Positions 10,076-18,705 of a stretch of 58,670 nucleotides of DNA are shown here, one piece after another; the first letter of the stretch is position 1; every line of letters begins with the position of its first letter. Location of the stretch: assembly GCA_022759035.1 (NCBI GenBank), contig JAEMQD010000013.1:1-58670 (forward strand). Direction: 5' to 3'. The position numbers and the translations under genes were made by a program. The notes below the pieces were generated by a model. It was not told where the DNA came from, did not search any database, and saw nothing but the letters and a program-made list of their open reading frames with translations. Origin of the DNA: Thiotrichales bacterium. GTDB lineage: Bacteria > Pseudomonadota > Gammaproteobacteria > Thiomicrospirales > Thiomicrospiraceae.

Positions 10076-11325
10076 GTTTCTTCCGATAACCGCGTGAAAA
10101 TTAACGTTGCATTGGTGCCACCGAACCCAAACGAATTATTCATCACCGCCGATAAAGATGCCATTTGCGCACGGTTTGGTACATAATTTAAATCACATCC
10201 TGCCTCTGGATGATGCAGATTGATTGTTGGTGGTACCTGCTGATCACGCAAAGCCAATATACAAAATACCGATTCAATCGCCCCAGCAGCACCTAGGGCA
10301 TGGCCCGTCATCGATTTGGTAGAGCTGACAAGCAAACGATAAGCATGATCACCAAAAGCGCGTTTTATTGCCTGTGTTTCGGCTAGATCGCCTAACGGAG
10401 TCGAAGTGCCGTGCGCATTAATGTAACCAATTGCCTCTGGCGACAAGCCAGCATCTCTTAACGCATTGCGCATGCAGGTTGCAGCACCTGAACCATCTTC
10501 TCGTGGCATTGTCATATGATGTGCATCGCTGCTCATACCAAAGCCAGATAACTCGGCATAAATATGCGCACCCCTTGCTTTAGCATGTTCATATTCTTCT
10601 AATACTAAACAAGCGGCACCGTCTGATAAAACAAAACCGTCACGATCTTTATCCCAAGGCCGAGAGGCGGCTTCTGGGTCATCATTGCGTTGCGATAACG
10701 CGCGCGCCGCACTAAAACCAGCCAAGCCCAATTGTGTTGTCGCATGTTCGGCACCCCCTGCAAGCATCACATCGGCATCACCATATTGGATCATCCGCAT
10801 CGCATCACCAATGGCATGTGTTCCTGTCGCACAAGCCGTTACTACCGACATATTAGGCCCTCGTAGTCCTAATAAAATAGACAAGTGCCCAGAAATCATA
10901 TTAATAATACTAGAGGGGACAAAAAACGGAGAAACACGACGAGGCCCCGATGCCAATAAAACGTCGTGCTGCTGCTCAATGGTACCGATACCGCCAATAC
11001 CCGATCCCATTGAAACACCCATACGATCAGCCGTTTCTTCGGTAACCACAAGCTTAGCATCTTGCCAAGCTTGCAAAGCGGCAACAATACCGTAATGAAT
11101 AAATGGATCCATCTTCTTGAGTTCTTTTGCTGGAAGCCAAGAAGATGGGTCAAAGTTTTTAATAGTGCCACCAAATCGCGTGTTATAAAGTTGTGCATCA
11201 AAATGCTCAATTGGCACAATACCACTACGTCCTGCCAAAGCAGCATCCCAACTTGTGGCAACATCATTGCCTATTGGAGAGACCATTCCCATACCAGTAA
11301 TGACAACACGACGTTTTCTTTGCAT
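10072..11325 (-). CDS. fabF: Beta-ketoacyl-ACP synthase II
   Basis: Condenses malonyl-ACP with acyl-ACP in fatty-acid elongation. The 417-residue thiolase-fold enzyme has the nucleophile Cys at about residue 165 ([10 protein letters not shown]), first catalytic His in [12 protein letters not shown], Lys/His in [16 protein letters not shown] and the glycine-rich C-terminal [13 protein letters not shown]. The start at 11325 ([13 protein letters not shown]) matches the family and has AAAGGA upstream; a longer in-frame start at 11370 would add a non-conserved 15-residue leader. It lies directly after acpP, the usual order. Confidence 0.96.
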   Translation of the reverse strand: MQRKRRVVITGMGMVSPIGNDVATSWDAALAGRSGIVPIEHFDAQLYNTRFGGTIKNFDPSSWLPAKELKKMDPFIHYGIVAALQAWQDAKLVVTEETADRMGVSMGSGIGGIGTIEQQHDVLLASGPRRVSPFFVPSSIINMISGHLSILLGLRGPNMSVVTACATGTHAIGDAMRMIQYGDADVMLAGGAEHATTQLGLAGFSAARALSQRNDDPEAASRPWDKDRDGFVLSDGAACLVLEEYEHAKARGAHIYAELSGFGMSSDAHHMTMPREDGSGAATCMRNALRDAGLSPEAIGYINAHGTSTPLGDLAETQAIKRAFGDHAYRLLVSSTKSMTGHALGAAGAIESVFCILALRDQQVPPTINLHHPEAGCDLNYVPNRAQMASLSAVMNNSFGFGGTNATLIFTRLSEET

Positions 11326-11411
11326 AGTCACCAATCCTTTCGTATACGCTGATAAAAAATATCCGAGCAAAGCTCGGACATTTTAAAATAAACCAAATGA
11401 CAAATTGGTTA

Positions 11412-11648
11412 TTATTTGCTGTTCGCGTTGATGTAATCAATCGCCATACGCATTGTTGTGATTTTTTCAGCTTCTTCGTCTGGAATTTCGCAGTCGAACT
11501 CTTCTTCCAAAGCCATTACCAACTCAACCGTATCTAAAGAATCTGCACCCAAATCATCAATAAATGACGCATCAGCAGTAACTTCTTCTTCCTTAACGCC
11601 TAATTGATCAACAACGATCTTTTTAACGCGTTCTTCAATAGTGCTCAT
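11412..11648 (-). CDS. acpP: Acyl carrier protein
   Basis: Small acidic carrier (78 residues) for growing acyl chains. The phosphopantetheine attachment Ser is in the signature [11 protein letters not shown]. The start at 11648 (MSTIEERV) is chosen over 11660 because the family begins there and GGAG lies seven bases before it. High Glu/Asp content and four-helix length are normal. It sits between fabG and fabF. Confidence 0.98.
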   Translation of the reverse strand: MSTIEERVKKIVVDQLGVKEEEVTADASFIDDLGADSLDTVELVMALEEEFDCEIPDEEAEKITTMRMAIDYINANSK

Positions 11649-11698
11649 AAACTTCTCCACGAATAAAAAATGATACTAAAACAAACTATTACACATGA

Positions 11699-12451
11699 TC
11701 AAATCATGTACATGCCACCATTAACATGTAGAATTTGACCACTAATATACCCAGCCGCTGGCGATGCTAAAAACAGCACTGTTGCTGCAATATCTTCTGC
11801 ATCTCCCATGCGCCCTAACGGAATTTCTTTTACTAATTGCGCACGCTGCTCTTCCGACAATGCTCGAGTCATGTCTGTATCAATAAAGCCTGGCGCCACG
11901 GTGTTAACCGTAATATTACGCGAACCTACTTCTCTTGCTAAAGAACGGCTAAAGCCCATAATGCCCGCTTTCGCTGCTGCATAATTAGTCTGACCTGCAT
12001 TACCCATTGAACCAACAACAGACGCAATGTTAATGATACGACCAGAACGCGCCTTCATCATACCACGCAAACAGGCTTTGCTAACACGGTAAACAGATGA
12101 CAAATTCGTGTTGATAATATCATCCCACTCATCATCTTTCATGCGCATCAACAGATTATCACGTGTAATGCCCGCGTTATTAACCAACACACCAATCGTA
12201 CCATGCGTAGCCGCAACAGCATCTACCAAAGCAGCGACAGCATCGGCATTGCGAACATCTAACATTTTACCTTCGCCTTGAATGCCTGCTTCGCGCATAT
12301 AAGCGGTAATTTGCGCAGCGCCCGATTCAGAGGTCGCAGTACCTACGACATACCCCCCTGCTTTACCCAAAGCGAGTGCAATCGCCTTACCGATACCTCG
12401 ACTTGCACCTGTTACTAATACAACCTGACCGGCTAATTGCTGTTCTGACAT
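11699..12451 (-). CDS. fabG: 3-oxoacyl-ACP reductase
   Basis: NADPH-dependent short-chain dehydrogenase that reduces 3-ketoacyl-ACP in elongation. The 250-residue protein has the cofactor loop TGASRGIG, NNAG (VLVNNAGITRD), the catalytic Ser (IASVVGSMGNAGQ), Tyr-xxx-Lys (YAAAKAG) and the PG motif (TVAPGFIDTDM). The start at 12451 is preferred since GAGGA precedes it and 12466 would add only MIEDS. Flanked by fabD and acpP, so this is the fatty-acid enzyme rather than another SDR. Confidence 0.96.
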   Translation of the reverse strand: MSEQQLAGQVVLVTGASRGIGKAIALALGKAGGYVVGTATSESGAAQITAYMREAGIQGEGKMLDVRNADAVAALVDAVAATHGTIGVLVNNAGITRDNLLMRMKDDEWDDIINTNLSSVYRVSKACLRGMMKARSGRIINIASVVGSMGNAGQTNYAAAKAGIMGFSRSLAREVGSRNITVNTVAPGFIDTDMTRALSEEQRAQLVKEIPLGRMGDAEDIAATVLFLASPAAGYISGQILHVNGGMYMI

Positions 12452-12467
12452 GCTGTCCTCAATCAAC

Positions 12468-13397
12468 TTATTTAGCTAAATAATCGCTTAATGTGCGCAA
12501 ATCTGCAACCACAAAATTTTCAATCTCACTATCAATTCGTTTAATGAGCCCAGATAATACTTTACCCGGCCCCACTTCCACCATTCGTGTTACGCCCTGA
12601 TTTTTGAGATATTGTACCGTTTCCACCCAACGAACGGGAGAATATAATTGCGCCACTAATGCAGATTGAATGGCCGCTGGCGTTTGTTCCACTGCAACAC
12701 TCACATTATGGACAACTGGCACACTAGGTAGTTTCATTGTAATGTTAGCCAAATCTATTGCCAACTTCTCTGCAGCAGGCTGCATAAGTGCGCAGTGACT
12801 CGGCACACTAACTGGCAAAGGTAGCGCACGTTTTGCACCAGCTTGTTGACATAAAACCATCGCACGTTCAACTGCCGCTTTATTACCCGCAATCACTACC
12901 TGACCTGTTGAATTGAAATTAACCGCAGCAACAATTTCATTTTCCGCTGCTTGCGCACAACAACTACGTACTTGATCATCCGTTAATCCCAAAATAGCCG
13001 CCATAGCGCCAACGCCTTCTGGAACTGCTTCTTGCATATAACGACCGCGAGCTTGCACCAACTTTACTGCATCAGCAAGTGAGAAAGTGCCTGCCGCAGT
13101 TAACGCTGTATATTCACCCAACGAGTGCCCTGCCATATAGGCCAGTGGCTGCGCTTTACCTGCCGCATCTAAAATACGATACAACGCCAACCCTGCAACC
13201 AACATAGCAGGCTGCGTTACTGCGGTTTGGTTTAGCTGCTCTACTGGACCATTGGCAACAACAGACCATAAATCGTAACCCAAGGCTTCAGAAGCTTCCT
13301 CAAACGTTTGTTTAACGATTGAAAACTCCGTAGCGACATCAACCAGCATGCCGACACTTTGTGAGCCTTGACCTGGAAATACAAATGCAGTTGTCAT
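12468..13397 (-). CDS. fabD: Malonyl-CoA:ACP transacylase
   Basis: Transfers malonyl from CoA to ACP to supply fatty-acid extender units. The 309-residue protein begins with FVFPGQGSQSVGM, carries the nucleophile Ser in GHSLGEYTAL, an Arg in QARGRYMQEA and the catalytic His in VSVPSHCALM. Length and motif order are typical. It is separated by about 10 bases from fabH and by 16 from fabG. Confidence 0.97.
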   Translation of the reverse strand: MTTAFVFPGQGSQSVGMLVDVATEFSIVKQTFEEASEALGYDLWSVVANGPVEQLNQTAVTQPAMLVAGLALYRILDAAGKAQPLAYMAGHSLGEYTALTAAGTFSLADAVKLVQARGRYMQEAVPEGVGAMAAILGLTDDQVRSCCAQAAENEIVAAVNFNSTGQVVIAGNKAAVERAMVLCQQAGAKRALPLPVSVPSHCALMQPAAEKLAIDLANITMKLPSVPVVHNVSVAVEQTPAAIQSALVAQLYSPVRWVETVQYLKNQGVTRMVEVGPGKVLSGLIKRIDSEIENFVVADLRTLSDYLAK

Positions 13398-13407
13398 TTT
13401 TAAATTC

Positions 13408-14367
13408 TCAATAACGTACTAAAGCCGAGCCCCATGTGAAACCACCACCAAAGGCTTCCATGAGCAATAATTCACCGCGCTGAATACGACCATCTCGAAT
13501 ACCCGTATCAAGCGCTAACGGAATAGAAGCTGCGGAGGTGTTTCCCTGCTCTCCTACCGTCAAAATAACACGATCCGATGGCATATCCAATTTTTTTGCT
13601 GTCGCATCAATAATACGTTTATTTGCCTGATGCGGAACAAGCCAGTCGATATCTGACTTAGTTAAGCCATTAGCAACAAGTGTTTCATCAACAATTGCAT
13701 CTAACGTATTGACTGCCATTTTAAAGACAGAATTACCTTGCATGCGCATATAAGGCGTTTGCCCTAAACCGCAAGTACCACCACCTTCAACATACAACAT
13801 ATCTTCATAACGACCATCGGCATGCAGATGCGTTGAAATAATACCGGGTTCTGTTTGCGTCACCCCTAGAACAACAGCACCAGCACCGTCGCCCCATAAC
13901 ATGCAATTACCACGATCGCTATAATCCGTAATACGTGTTAACGTTTCCGCACCAATGACCAAAGCGGTCTTAACTTGCCCAGAACGAATAAACGCATTTG
14001 CCGTCGACAAAGCGTAAATAAAACCACTACAAACCGCTTGCACATCCATCGCGGGACAACCGTTTGTGATACTTAGCTTTGACTGAACTAAGCACGCTGT
14101 ACTAGGAAAAACACGATCTGGCGTCGTTGTTGCAACAATAATTAGCTCAATATCCTGAGCTGCCACACCTGCTGCCTCAATCGCCCGTTGTCCAGCAACA
14201 ACAGCAAGGTCACTTGTAAACTGCTCGGCACTAGCAACATGTCGCTGACGAATACCTGTTCGCTCAACAATCCAAGCATCAGTCGTTTCAATACGTTTTT
14301 CTAAATCTGCATTGGTAAGCAACTGCTCAGGTAAATAGCTACCCGTTCCTAAAATCTTAGCGTTCAA
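13408..14367 (-). CDS. fabH: Beta-ketoacyl-ACP synthase III (TTG start)
   Basis: Starts fatty-acid synthesis by condensing acetyl-CoA with malonyl-ACP. The 319-residue protein aligns end to end with E. coli FabH. Catalytic Cys113 lies in AVCSGFIYAL, His in DWLVPHQANKRI and Asn in GNTSAASIPLAL. The start codon is TTG at 14367: an in-frame TAG lies two codons upstream and no in-frame ATG exists before conserved sequence. The TTG may reduce translation compared with neighbours, or depend on coupling with plsX, whose stop is 10 bases before it. Confidence 0.95.
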   Translation of the reverse strand: MNAKILGTGSYLPEQLLTNADLEKRIETTDAWIVERTGIRQRHVASAEQFTSDLAVVAGQRAIEAAGVAAQDIELIIVATTTPDRVFPSTACLVQSKLSITNGCPAMDVQAVCSGFIYALSTANAFIRSGQVKTALVIGAETLTRITDYSDRGNCMLWGDGAGAVVLGVTQTEPGIISTHLHADGRYEDMLYVEGGGTCGLGQTPYMRMQGNSVFKMAVNTLDAIVDETLVANGLTKSDIDWLVPHQANKRIIDATAKKLDMPSDRVILTVGEQGNTSAASIPLALDTGIRDGRIQRGELLLMEAFGGGFTWGSALVRY

Positions 14368-14377
14368 CGTCTAATAC

Positions 14378-15391
14378 TCACTCAACACTTTGTTGCATTA
14401 ACTGTTCTAAACTATTGGCAATACGCGTTGGCACTTGCTTTTCAACTTCTAATATTGCTTGACGGATTGCATATTCAAATGCAACAGCATCGGCACCACC
14501 ATGACTTTTCACAACGATGCCACGCAATCCTAACAATGAAGCACCATTATAACGGCGAGGGTCAATGCTTGCGGCAAAGGCTTTTAATACTGGCGCTGCC
14601 ATTAGGCCCAACAATTTTGTCCACCATGTACGCATAAAGGCTGCTTTCATGTAGTGACGAATCATTTTTGCCACCCCTTCAGAAGCCTTCAAAGCAATAT
14701 TGCCGTCAAAACCGTCGCATACAACAACATCACAGTCGCCAGTACAAATTTCGCTACCTTCTACATAGCCAATATAATTCATGGGCCATTGGCGCAACAA
14801 TGCATCTGCTTCCCAAATGCGCGCATGACCTTTCATTTCTTCCTGACCAATATTAAGCAACCCAATGCGAGGATTGTCTAACCCATCAACCGCTTGCGCT
14901 AACACATGCCCCATCAAAGCAAACTGCAATAGGTTTTCGCCCGAAGCACCAACATTGGCACCCAAATCAAGCATTAGTGTGTGACCACCAATACGCGGCA
15001 ATAAACCGCAAATTGCTGGACGTTCAATACCTGGAAGGGTTTTAAGTACGAACTTAGCCATTGCCATCAACGCACCAGTATTGCCTGCTGAAACTGCGGC
15101 ACCAGCACGACCATCATGCACGGCATCAATAGCCATACGCATAGATGATTGACGTTTACCACGCAACGCTTTAGAGGGTGCTTCATCCATATCAACCACT
15201 TGTGGTGCATGAACAATGCTAACACGCGAAGCATCATACTTCTCAGAAGCGAGCTTTTGTGCAATAGACACTTCATCACCAATTAATAGTAAATGAAGTT
15301 TTGGGAATTCTTGAAGGGCTTTAAGTGACGCAGGGATCGTGGTAGTTAAACCATGATCCCCGCCCATCGCGTCAATAGCGAGCGTAGTCAC
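14378..15391 (-). CDS. plsX: Phosphate acyltransferase PlsX (GTG start)
   Basis: Makes acyl-phosphate from acyl-ACP, the first acyl donor for the PlsY route to phospholipids. The 337-residue protein has the family motifs LAIDAMGGDHG at the N-terminus, SAGNTGALMA, the GLLNIGQEEMKG segment and DGFDGNIALKASEG. The start is GTG at 15391. A nearby ATG that overlaps the rpmF stop is in another frame. The yceD-rpmF-plsX-fabH order is strongly conserved. Confidence 0.96.
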   Translation of the reverse strand: MTTLAIDAMGGDHGLTTTIPASLKALQEFPKLHLLLIGDEVSIAQKLASEKYDASRVSIVHAPQVVDMDEAPSKALRGKRQSSMRMAIDAVHDGRAGAAVSAGNTGALMAMAKFVLKTLPGIERPAICGLLPRIGGHTLMLDLGANVGASGENLLQFALMGHVLAQAVDGLDNPRIGLLNIGQEEMKGHARIWEADALLRQWPMNYIGYVEGSEICTGDCDVVVCDGFDGNIALKASEGVAKMIRHYMKAAFMRTWWTKLLGLMAAPVLKAFAASIDPRRYNGASLLGLRGIVVKSHGGADAVAFEYAIRQAILEVEKQVPTRIANSLEQLMQQSVE

Positions 15392-15397
15392 CCGACA

Positions 15398-15571
15398 TTA
15401 AGCCTTATCGATAACCTTTTTACCACGATAGAAGCCATCTGGGCTTACGTGGTGACGACGATGAACTTCACCTGTTGTTGGTTCAATCGACAGTGCTTTG
15501 CCAGTAATCGCGTCGTGCGCACGACGCATATCACGACGAGAGGTAGATTTTTTATTTTGCTGAACGGCCAT
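15398..15571 (-). CDS. rpmF: 50S ribosomal protein L32
   Basis: A 57-residue large-subunit protein. It begins [20 protein letters not shown] and ends with VIDKA. The four-cysteine zinc ribbon found in some L32 proteins is absent, as in the zinc-free type common in Gammaproteobacteria. The gene lies three bases after the yceD stop and six bases before plsX. It links ribosome synthesis to membrane-lipid synthesis in one transcript. Confidence 0.96.
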   Translation of the reverse strand: MAVQQNKKSTSRRDMRRAHDAITGKALSIEPTTGEVHRRHHVSPDGFYRGKKVIDKA

Positions 15572-15574
15572 GGT

Positions 15575-16078
15575 TTACTCCTTTTGCATAATTGCTTTGA
15601 GATGCGCAAATGGATTGGGCTTAACTTCCTCAACCACCGCAACTTCTCCTACTTGATACTCAATCGGCTGGGATCCGGGCTGTACTGGCACCAACGGCAA
15701 GGCCAGTAACAGACTGTCCTCAATCCACACCCTGGGATCTTCATCCATTTCTTCTGGTGGTAGCACTTCATGCGCTTCCAACCAGTCTGTTGCATCTTCA
15801 TCAGCAAAAACGAGAAGCGTGGTTACCTGCAAACTTTGCTGGTACGCTTCTAGGCTACGCTGACAAATAAGCGAAACTTCAGTAAATACCTGCACTTCAA
15901 CCTGCGGGTATCTACCTTCAAAAAGTGAAAAACGCAAAACACCTTCAACAACACTAGGTTCGTTCAATGTGGCTTGCGTTAGACGCACAAACTCGCTACC
16001 TTTTAACCTAAAGGCAATCTCTTTCGCACTACGCGCCAAAGAGGCGACATCGAATTGGCGTGGTAACTTTTCAAGCAT
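15575..16078 (-). CDS. yceD: YceD/DUF177 protein, L32-associated
   Basis: A 167-residue member of the DUF177 family found next to rpmF, proposed to act in 23S rRNA synthesis or stability. The C-terminal acidic segment (VWIEDSLLLALPLVP) and final NPFAHLKAIMQ match family hallmarks. The CxRC pair seen in E. coli is reduced to CQRS, so a zinc site is unlikely. The first gene of the fab operon, its ATG lies only eight bases after a good -10 box. There is no Shine-Dalgarno sequence, suggesting a leaderless mRNA. Confidence 0.9.
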   Translation of the reverse strand: MLEKLPRQFDVASLARSAKEIAFRLKGSEFVRLTQATLNEPSVVEGVLRFSLFEGRYPQVEVQVFTEVSLICQRSLEAYQQSLQVTTLLVFADEDATDWLEAHEVLPPEEMDEDPRVWIEDSLLLALPLVPVQPGSQPIEYQVGEVAVVEEVKPNPFAHLKAIMQKE

Positions 16079-16086
16079 AACGATAA

Positions 16087-16115
16087 ATGATACGCTAAAT
16101 AAGGCTTTTGGTCAA
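16087..16115 (-). promoter_or_regulatory. Promoter of the yceD-rpmF-fab operon
   Basis: On the minus strand, -35 TTGACC (16115-16110), a 17-base spacer and -10 TATCAT (16092-16087) form one of the best sigma-70 matches in the window. The yceD ATG begins at 16078. Predicted initiation six to eight bases past the -10 box would place the RNA 5' end about one to three bases from the start codon. Confidence 0.75.
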
Positions 16116-16168
16116 AGGAAAAGCGCATTTTTTGCAAGAATAACACCTAGTAAAACACGAGATAAAGT

Positions 16169-16768
16169 ATGCAAGTTCAGCAAACACCCCTAATTCTAGC
16201 ATCTCAGTCCATTTATCGCCGAGAACTACTCTCTCGTTTACAACTTAACTTTCAATGTATCTCACCCAACATCAATGAAAGCATTAAGCACAACGAAAGC
16301 ACGCGCGAGATGGTACTTCGCCTCGGTAAAGAGAAAGCACTTAAAATAGCAGAAAACCACCAAAACGCCTTCATTATCGCTTCAGACCAAAGCGCTTATT
16401 GCGAAGGCGTCCATTTAGGCAAACCAGGTAGCTTTGAACCCGCACTAGCACAACTAAGGCATATGCAAGGCAAAACAGTAACCTTTTACACCAGTCTTGT
16501 CTTAAAAACACCAACAACTTTACTAGAACATATCGACGAAACACGTGTGGTCTTTCGAACACTTAGCGAGCAACAACTCGAACGTTATTTAAAACAAGAA
16601 CAACCTTACCAATGCGCAGGCGCTTTCAAATCTGAAGGACTTGGTATTTGCTTGTTCGAACAAATAAATAACCAAGATCCAAGTGCAATCATTGGACTAC
16701 CAATGATCAAACTAAGCAACTGGCTAACCGATCTAGGACTATTACTCGGCGAGCAGCCACTGCCTTAA
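16169..16768 (+). CDS. yceF: Maf-family nucleotide pyrophosphatase, YceF type
   Basis: House-cleaning hydrolase of the Maf/HAM1 fold; the YceF branch acts on 7-methyl-GTP. The 199-residue protein has the N-terminal LASQSIYRRELL, the catalytic Asp segment ASDQSAYCEG, GKPGSFEPALAQL and the C-terminal CAGAFKSEGLGICLFE, matching YceF rather than YhdE. It is read divergently from yceD, from which it is usually separated only by a shared promoter region. Its 3' end overlaps the convergent HAD gene by 27 bases. Confidence 0.92.
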   Translation: MQVQQTPLILASQSIYRRELLSRLQLNFQCISPNINESIKHNESTREMVLRLGKEKALKIAENHQNAFIIASDQSAYCEGVHLGKPGSFEPALAQLRHMQGKTVTFYTSLVLKTPTTLLEHIDETRVVFRTLSEQQLERYLKQEQPYQCAGAFKSEGLGICLFEQINNQDPSAIIGLPMIKLSNWLTDLGLLLGEQPLP

Positions 16769-17395
16769 TTGGGGCAAGCTGTCACAAAAGCGAACAGGAT
16801 TAAATACTGACAACGCTTCAACACCATGTACGCCATGCGTCATCGCAACAGCGGGCATTCCTATCGCTTGCGCCATTTCTAAATCAAATACAGAATCCCC
16901 TACCATTAGCGCTTGATTCACAGCAATCCCAAACGCATCAATAATTTGCTGCAACATAAGCGGATTTGGTTTACACGCCGTTTCTTCACCACTTTTGGTA
17001 ATATCAAAATAATCCGTCGTTCCTGTTTCAGCGAGAACCAACTCCAAACCGTGCCGACTTTTACCTGTAGCAATCGCCAACAAATAACCCGCTGAACGCA
17101 AATCTTTTAGCAAATCGTGCATCCCTTCAAATGGTTGCATTAACGTGGTATTTGCTTCCATAAACTGCCATCGGTACACCGCATCAAGTACCTTATGTTG
17201 CCATTCTGTTGCTTGAGGATAGAGTGTCGCTAGCGCTACTGGCAAACTCAAACCGATAATGTCTCGATAAGCTTGATCAGCCAATAAAGGTAAATCTGCA
17301 CGAACTGCTGCCGCCTTCAAGCAATCCACAATTCGCCTGTCAGAATCCATAAGGGTGCCATCCCAATCAAAAATAATTGCGCGATAAGGTTTCAT
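16742..17395 (-). CDS. HAD-superfamily phosphatase (Gph-like)
   Basis: A 217-residue HAD subfamily IA hydrolase. The nucleophile motif is FDWDGTLMDS, the second motif Thr/Ser lies near IATGKSRHG, and the acidic motif is MVGDSVFDLEMAQAIG. It resembles phosphoglycolate phosphatases, but the substrate cannot be inferred. The ATG at 17395 overlaps the rluC stop (ATGA), so the two are cotranscribed. An in-frame start six bases upstream at 17401 is less likely. A HAD gene next to rluC is a common arrangement, perhaps reflecting metabolite repair alongside rRNA modification. Confidence 0.88.
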   Translation of the reverse strand: MKPYRAIIFDWDGTLMDSDRRIVDCLKAAAVRADLPLLADQAYRDIIGLSLPVALATLYPQATEWQHKVLDAVYRWQFMEANTTLMQPFEGMHDLLKDLRSAGYLLAIATGKSRHGLELVLAETGTTDYFDITKSGEETACKPNPLMLQQIIDAFGIAVNQALMVGDSVFDLEMAQAIGMPAVAMTHGVHGVEALSVFNPVRFCDSLPQLRQWLLAE

Positions 17396-18369
17396 GTACA
17401 CACAACTCCCTGTTTATCCAAATGCGCGACTACCTGTTGCATATCATCCGCTACAGAAGATTCAATCTTAATGATTTCACCAGACACAGGGTGACGAAAT
17501 TGCAACTGCTGCGCATGTAACATCAAACGCTTAATAGCGTAACGCTTAGTACAAGCCTCAGAAGCAGCATCAGCATATTTGTCGTCCCCCAACAAAGGAT
17601 GTTTTTTCCATTGCGCATGCACCCTAATTTGATGTGTGCGACCTGTATGCAACTTCACACGAACCTGACTAACATCTCCCCACGACTTGATGACAGAAAA
17701 CTCACTCAAGGATGCTTTACCATCAGCAGAAACACGCACCATACGCTCGCCAGACTGCAACACATTTTTTTGTAACGGTGCATCGACCCACTTATCTTTG
17801 GTTGACCATTGTCCAGCAACTAACGCAACATATACTTTTTGAAAGTTTTCCCAATCTGCTTGCAGCGCCTTCAAAATAGACGGCTTTTTAGCAACAATCA
17901 GGCACCCAGAAGTATCTCGATCCAACCGATGTACCAATTCCCACCGTGTCGCATGCGGGCGCCACTGACGAACCGCTTCAATTAACCCCAAATGAATCCC
18001 GCTACCACCATGCACTGCCCAACCCGCAGGTTTATTAAAAACGATCAATGCATCATCTTCATATAAAACACAAGCGTCTAGGGTCTGCCCCGTACGCTCA
18101 GAAACCAAGGGTTGCGGCGTTTTTTCTGGCAAACGCATGGGTGGCACTCGAATGATGTCGCCCGCCTGCAAGCGCTGATCCGCAGAAGGGCGTTTTTTAT
18201 TAACACGAACTTCCGCTTTGCGCACCAATTTATAAATATGGGTACGCGGCACACCTTTTAAGCGTGCCAGAAGATAATTATCTAATCGCTGCCCCACATC
18301 ATCTTCCGATACTTCAAGATATTGAACCGCTGTTGGTAGCGTCGAGGTATTGCTGTTATGTGCATTCAT
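17392..18369 (-). CDS. rluC: 23S rRNA pseudouridine synthase C
   Basis: Isomerises uridines 955, 2504 and 2580 (E. coli numbering) in 23S rRNA. The 325-residue protein has an N-terminal S4 RNA-binding domain (VGQRLDNYLLARLKGVPRTH onward) and the catalytic Asp in HRLDRDTSG. GRTHQIRVH follows toward the C-terminus. The start at 18369 (MNAHNSN) leaves a family-length protein; an in-frame start at 18441 would add 24 non-conserved residues. It is divergent from rne, the same arrangement as in E. coli. Confidence 0.94.
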   Translation of the reverse strand: MNAHNSNTSTLPTAVQYLEVSEDDVGQRLDNYLLARLKGVPRTHIYKLVRKAEVRVNKKRPSADQRLQAGDIIRVPPMRLPEKTPQPLVSERTGQTLDACVLYEDDALIVFNKPAGWAVHGGSGIHLGLIEAVRQWRPHATRWELVHRLDRDTSGCLIVAKKPSILKALQADWENFQKVYVALVAGQWSTKDKWVDAPLQKNVLQSGERMVRVSADGKASLSEFSVIKSWGDVSQVRVKLHTGRTHQIRVHAQWKKHPLLGDDKYADAASEACTKRYAIKRLMLHAQQLQFRHPVSGEIIKIESSVADDMQQVVAHLDKQGVVCT

Positions 18370-18705
18370 TGGTATAGTGGTAGCCGTTTGTACTCGTTTA
18401 ATCGGCAAAGCATACCGATAAACCGAATATAGCGCAAACAACGAACCAAATTTTTATCCCCGCGTGACAAGTTGGGAATTGTTTAACCAGACGCCAGCCA
18501 AACCCTGGTGCTGCACAAACAAGAAGCAAGGAACTATAACAAACCATGGTAAGCGTACCTTTTTTGGTAACACAGCATTATGCACTACCAGCCATTCGTC
18601 ATTTTGCGAATGGCACGCCTGCCCTTGTATGGTCTTTACTCACTTGGCTATCTTCTCTCGGCTTGCAACGCATCATACTAACGAATGAAGTGAGCAAATA
18701 CGCTA
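18370..18705. other. rluC-rne divergent region and rne leader
   Basis: A 336-base gap between two divergent genes. It has a perfect 8-bp stem-loop (18591-18614, listed separately) and a small GGTA/TACC hairpin followed by six Ts near 18548-18564. An open frame of modest quality starts at 18546 and runs into rne in another frame. No strong -35/-10 pair was identified on either strand. The long AU-rich leader with hairpins recalls the autoregulatory rne 5' UTR of E. coli. Confidence 0.5.
18591..18614 (+). promoter_or_regulatory. Perfect stem-loop in the rne 5' leader
   Basis: GCCATTCG (18591-18598) pairs perfectly with CGAATGGC (18607-18614) around an eight-base loop, about 91 bases upstream of the rne ATG. 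In E. coli, leader hairpins let RNase E cleave its own mRNA. This element is a candidate for the same role, with no sequence match claimed. Confidence 0.45.

Noticed and set aside
10685-11095. 136-residue frame antisense to fabF
   Set aside because: Shadow of a highly conserved enzyme gene; composition is that of the complementary strand and no start signal is evident.
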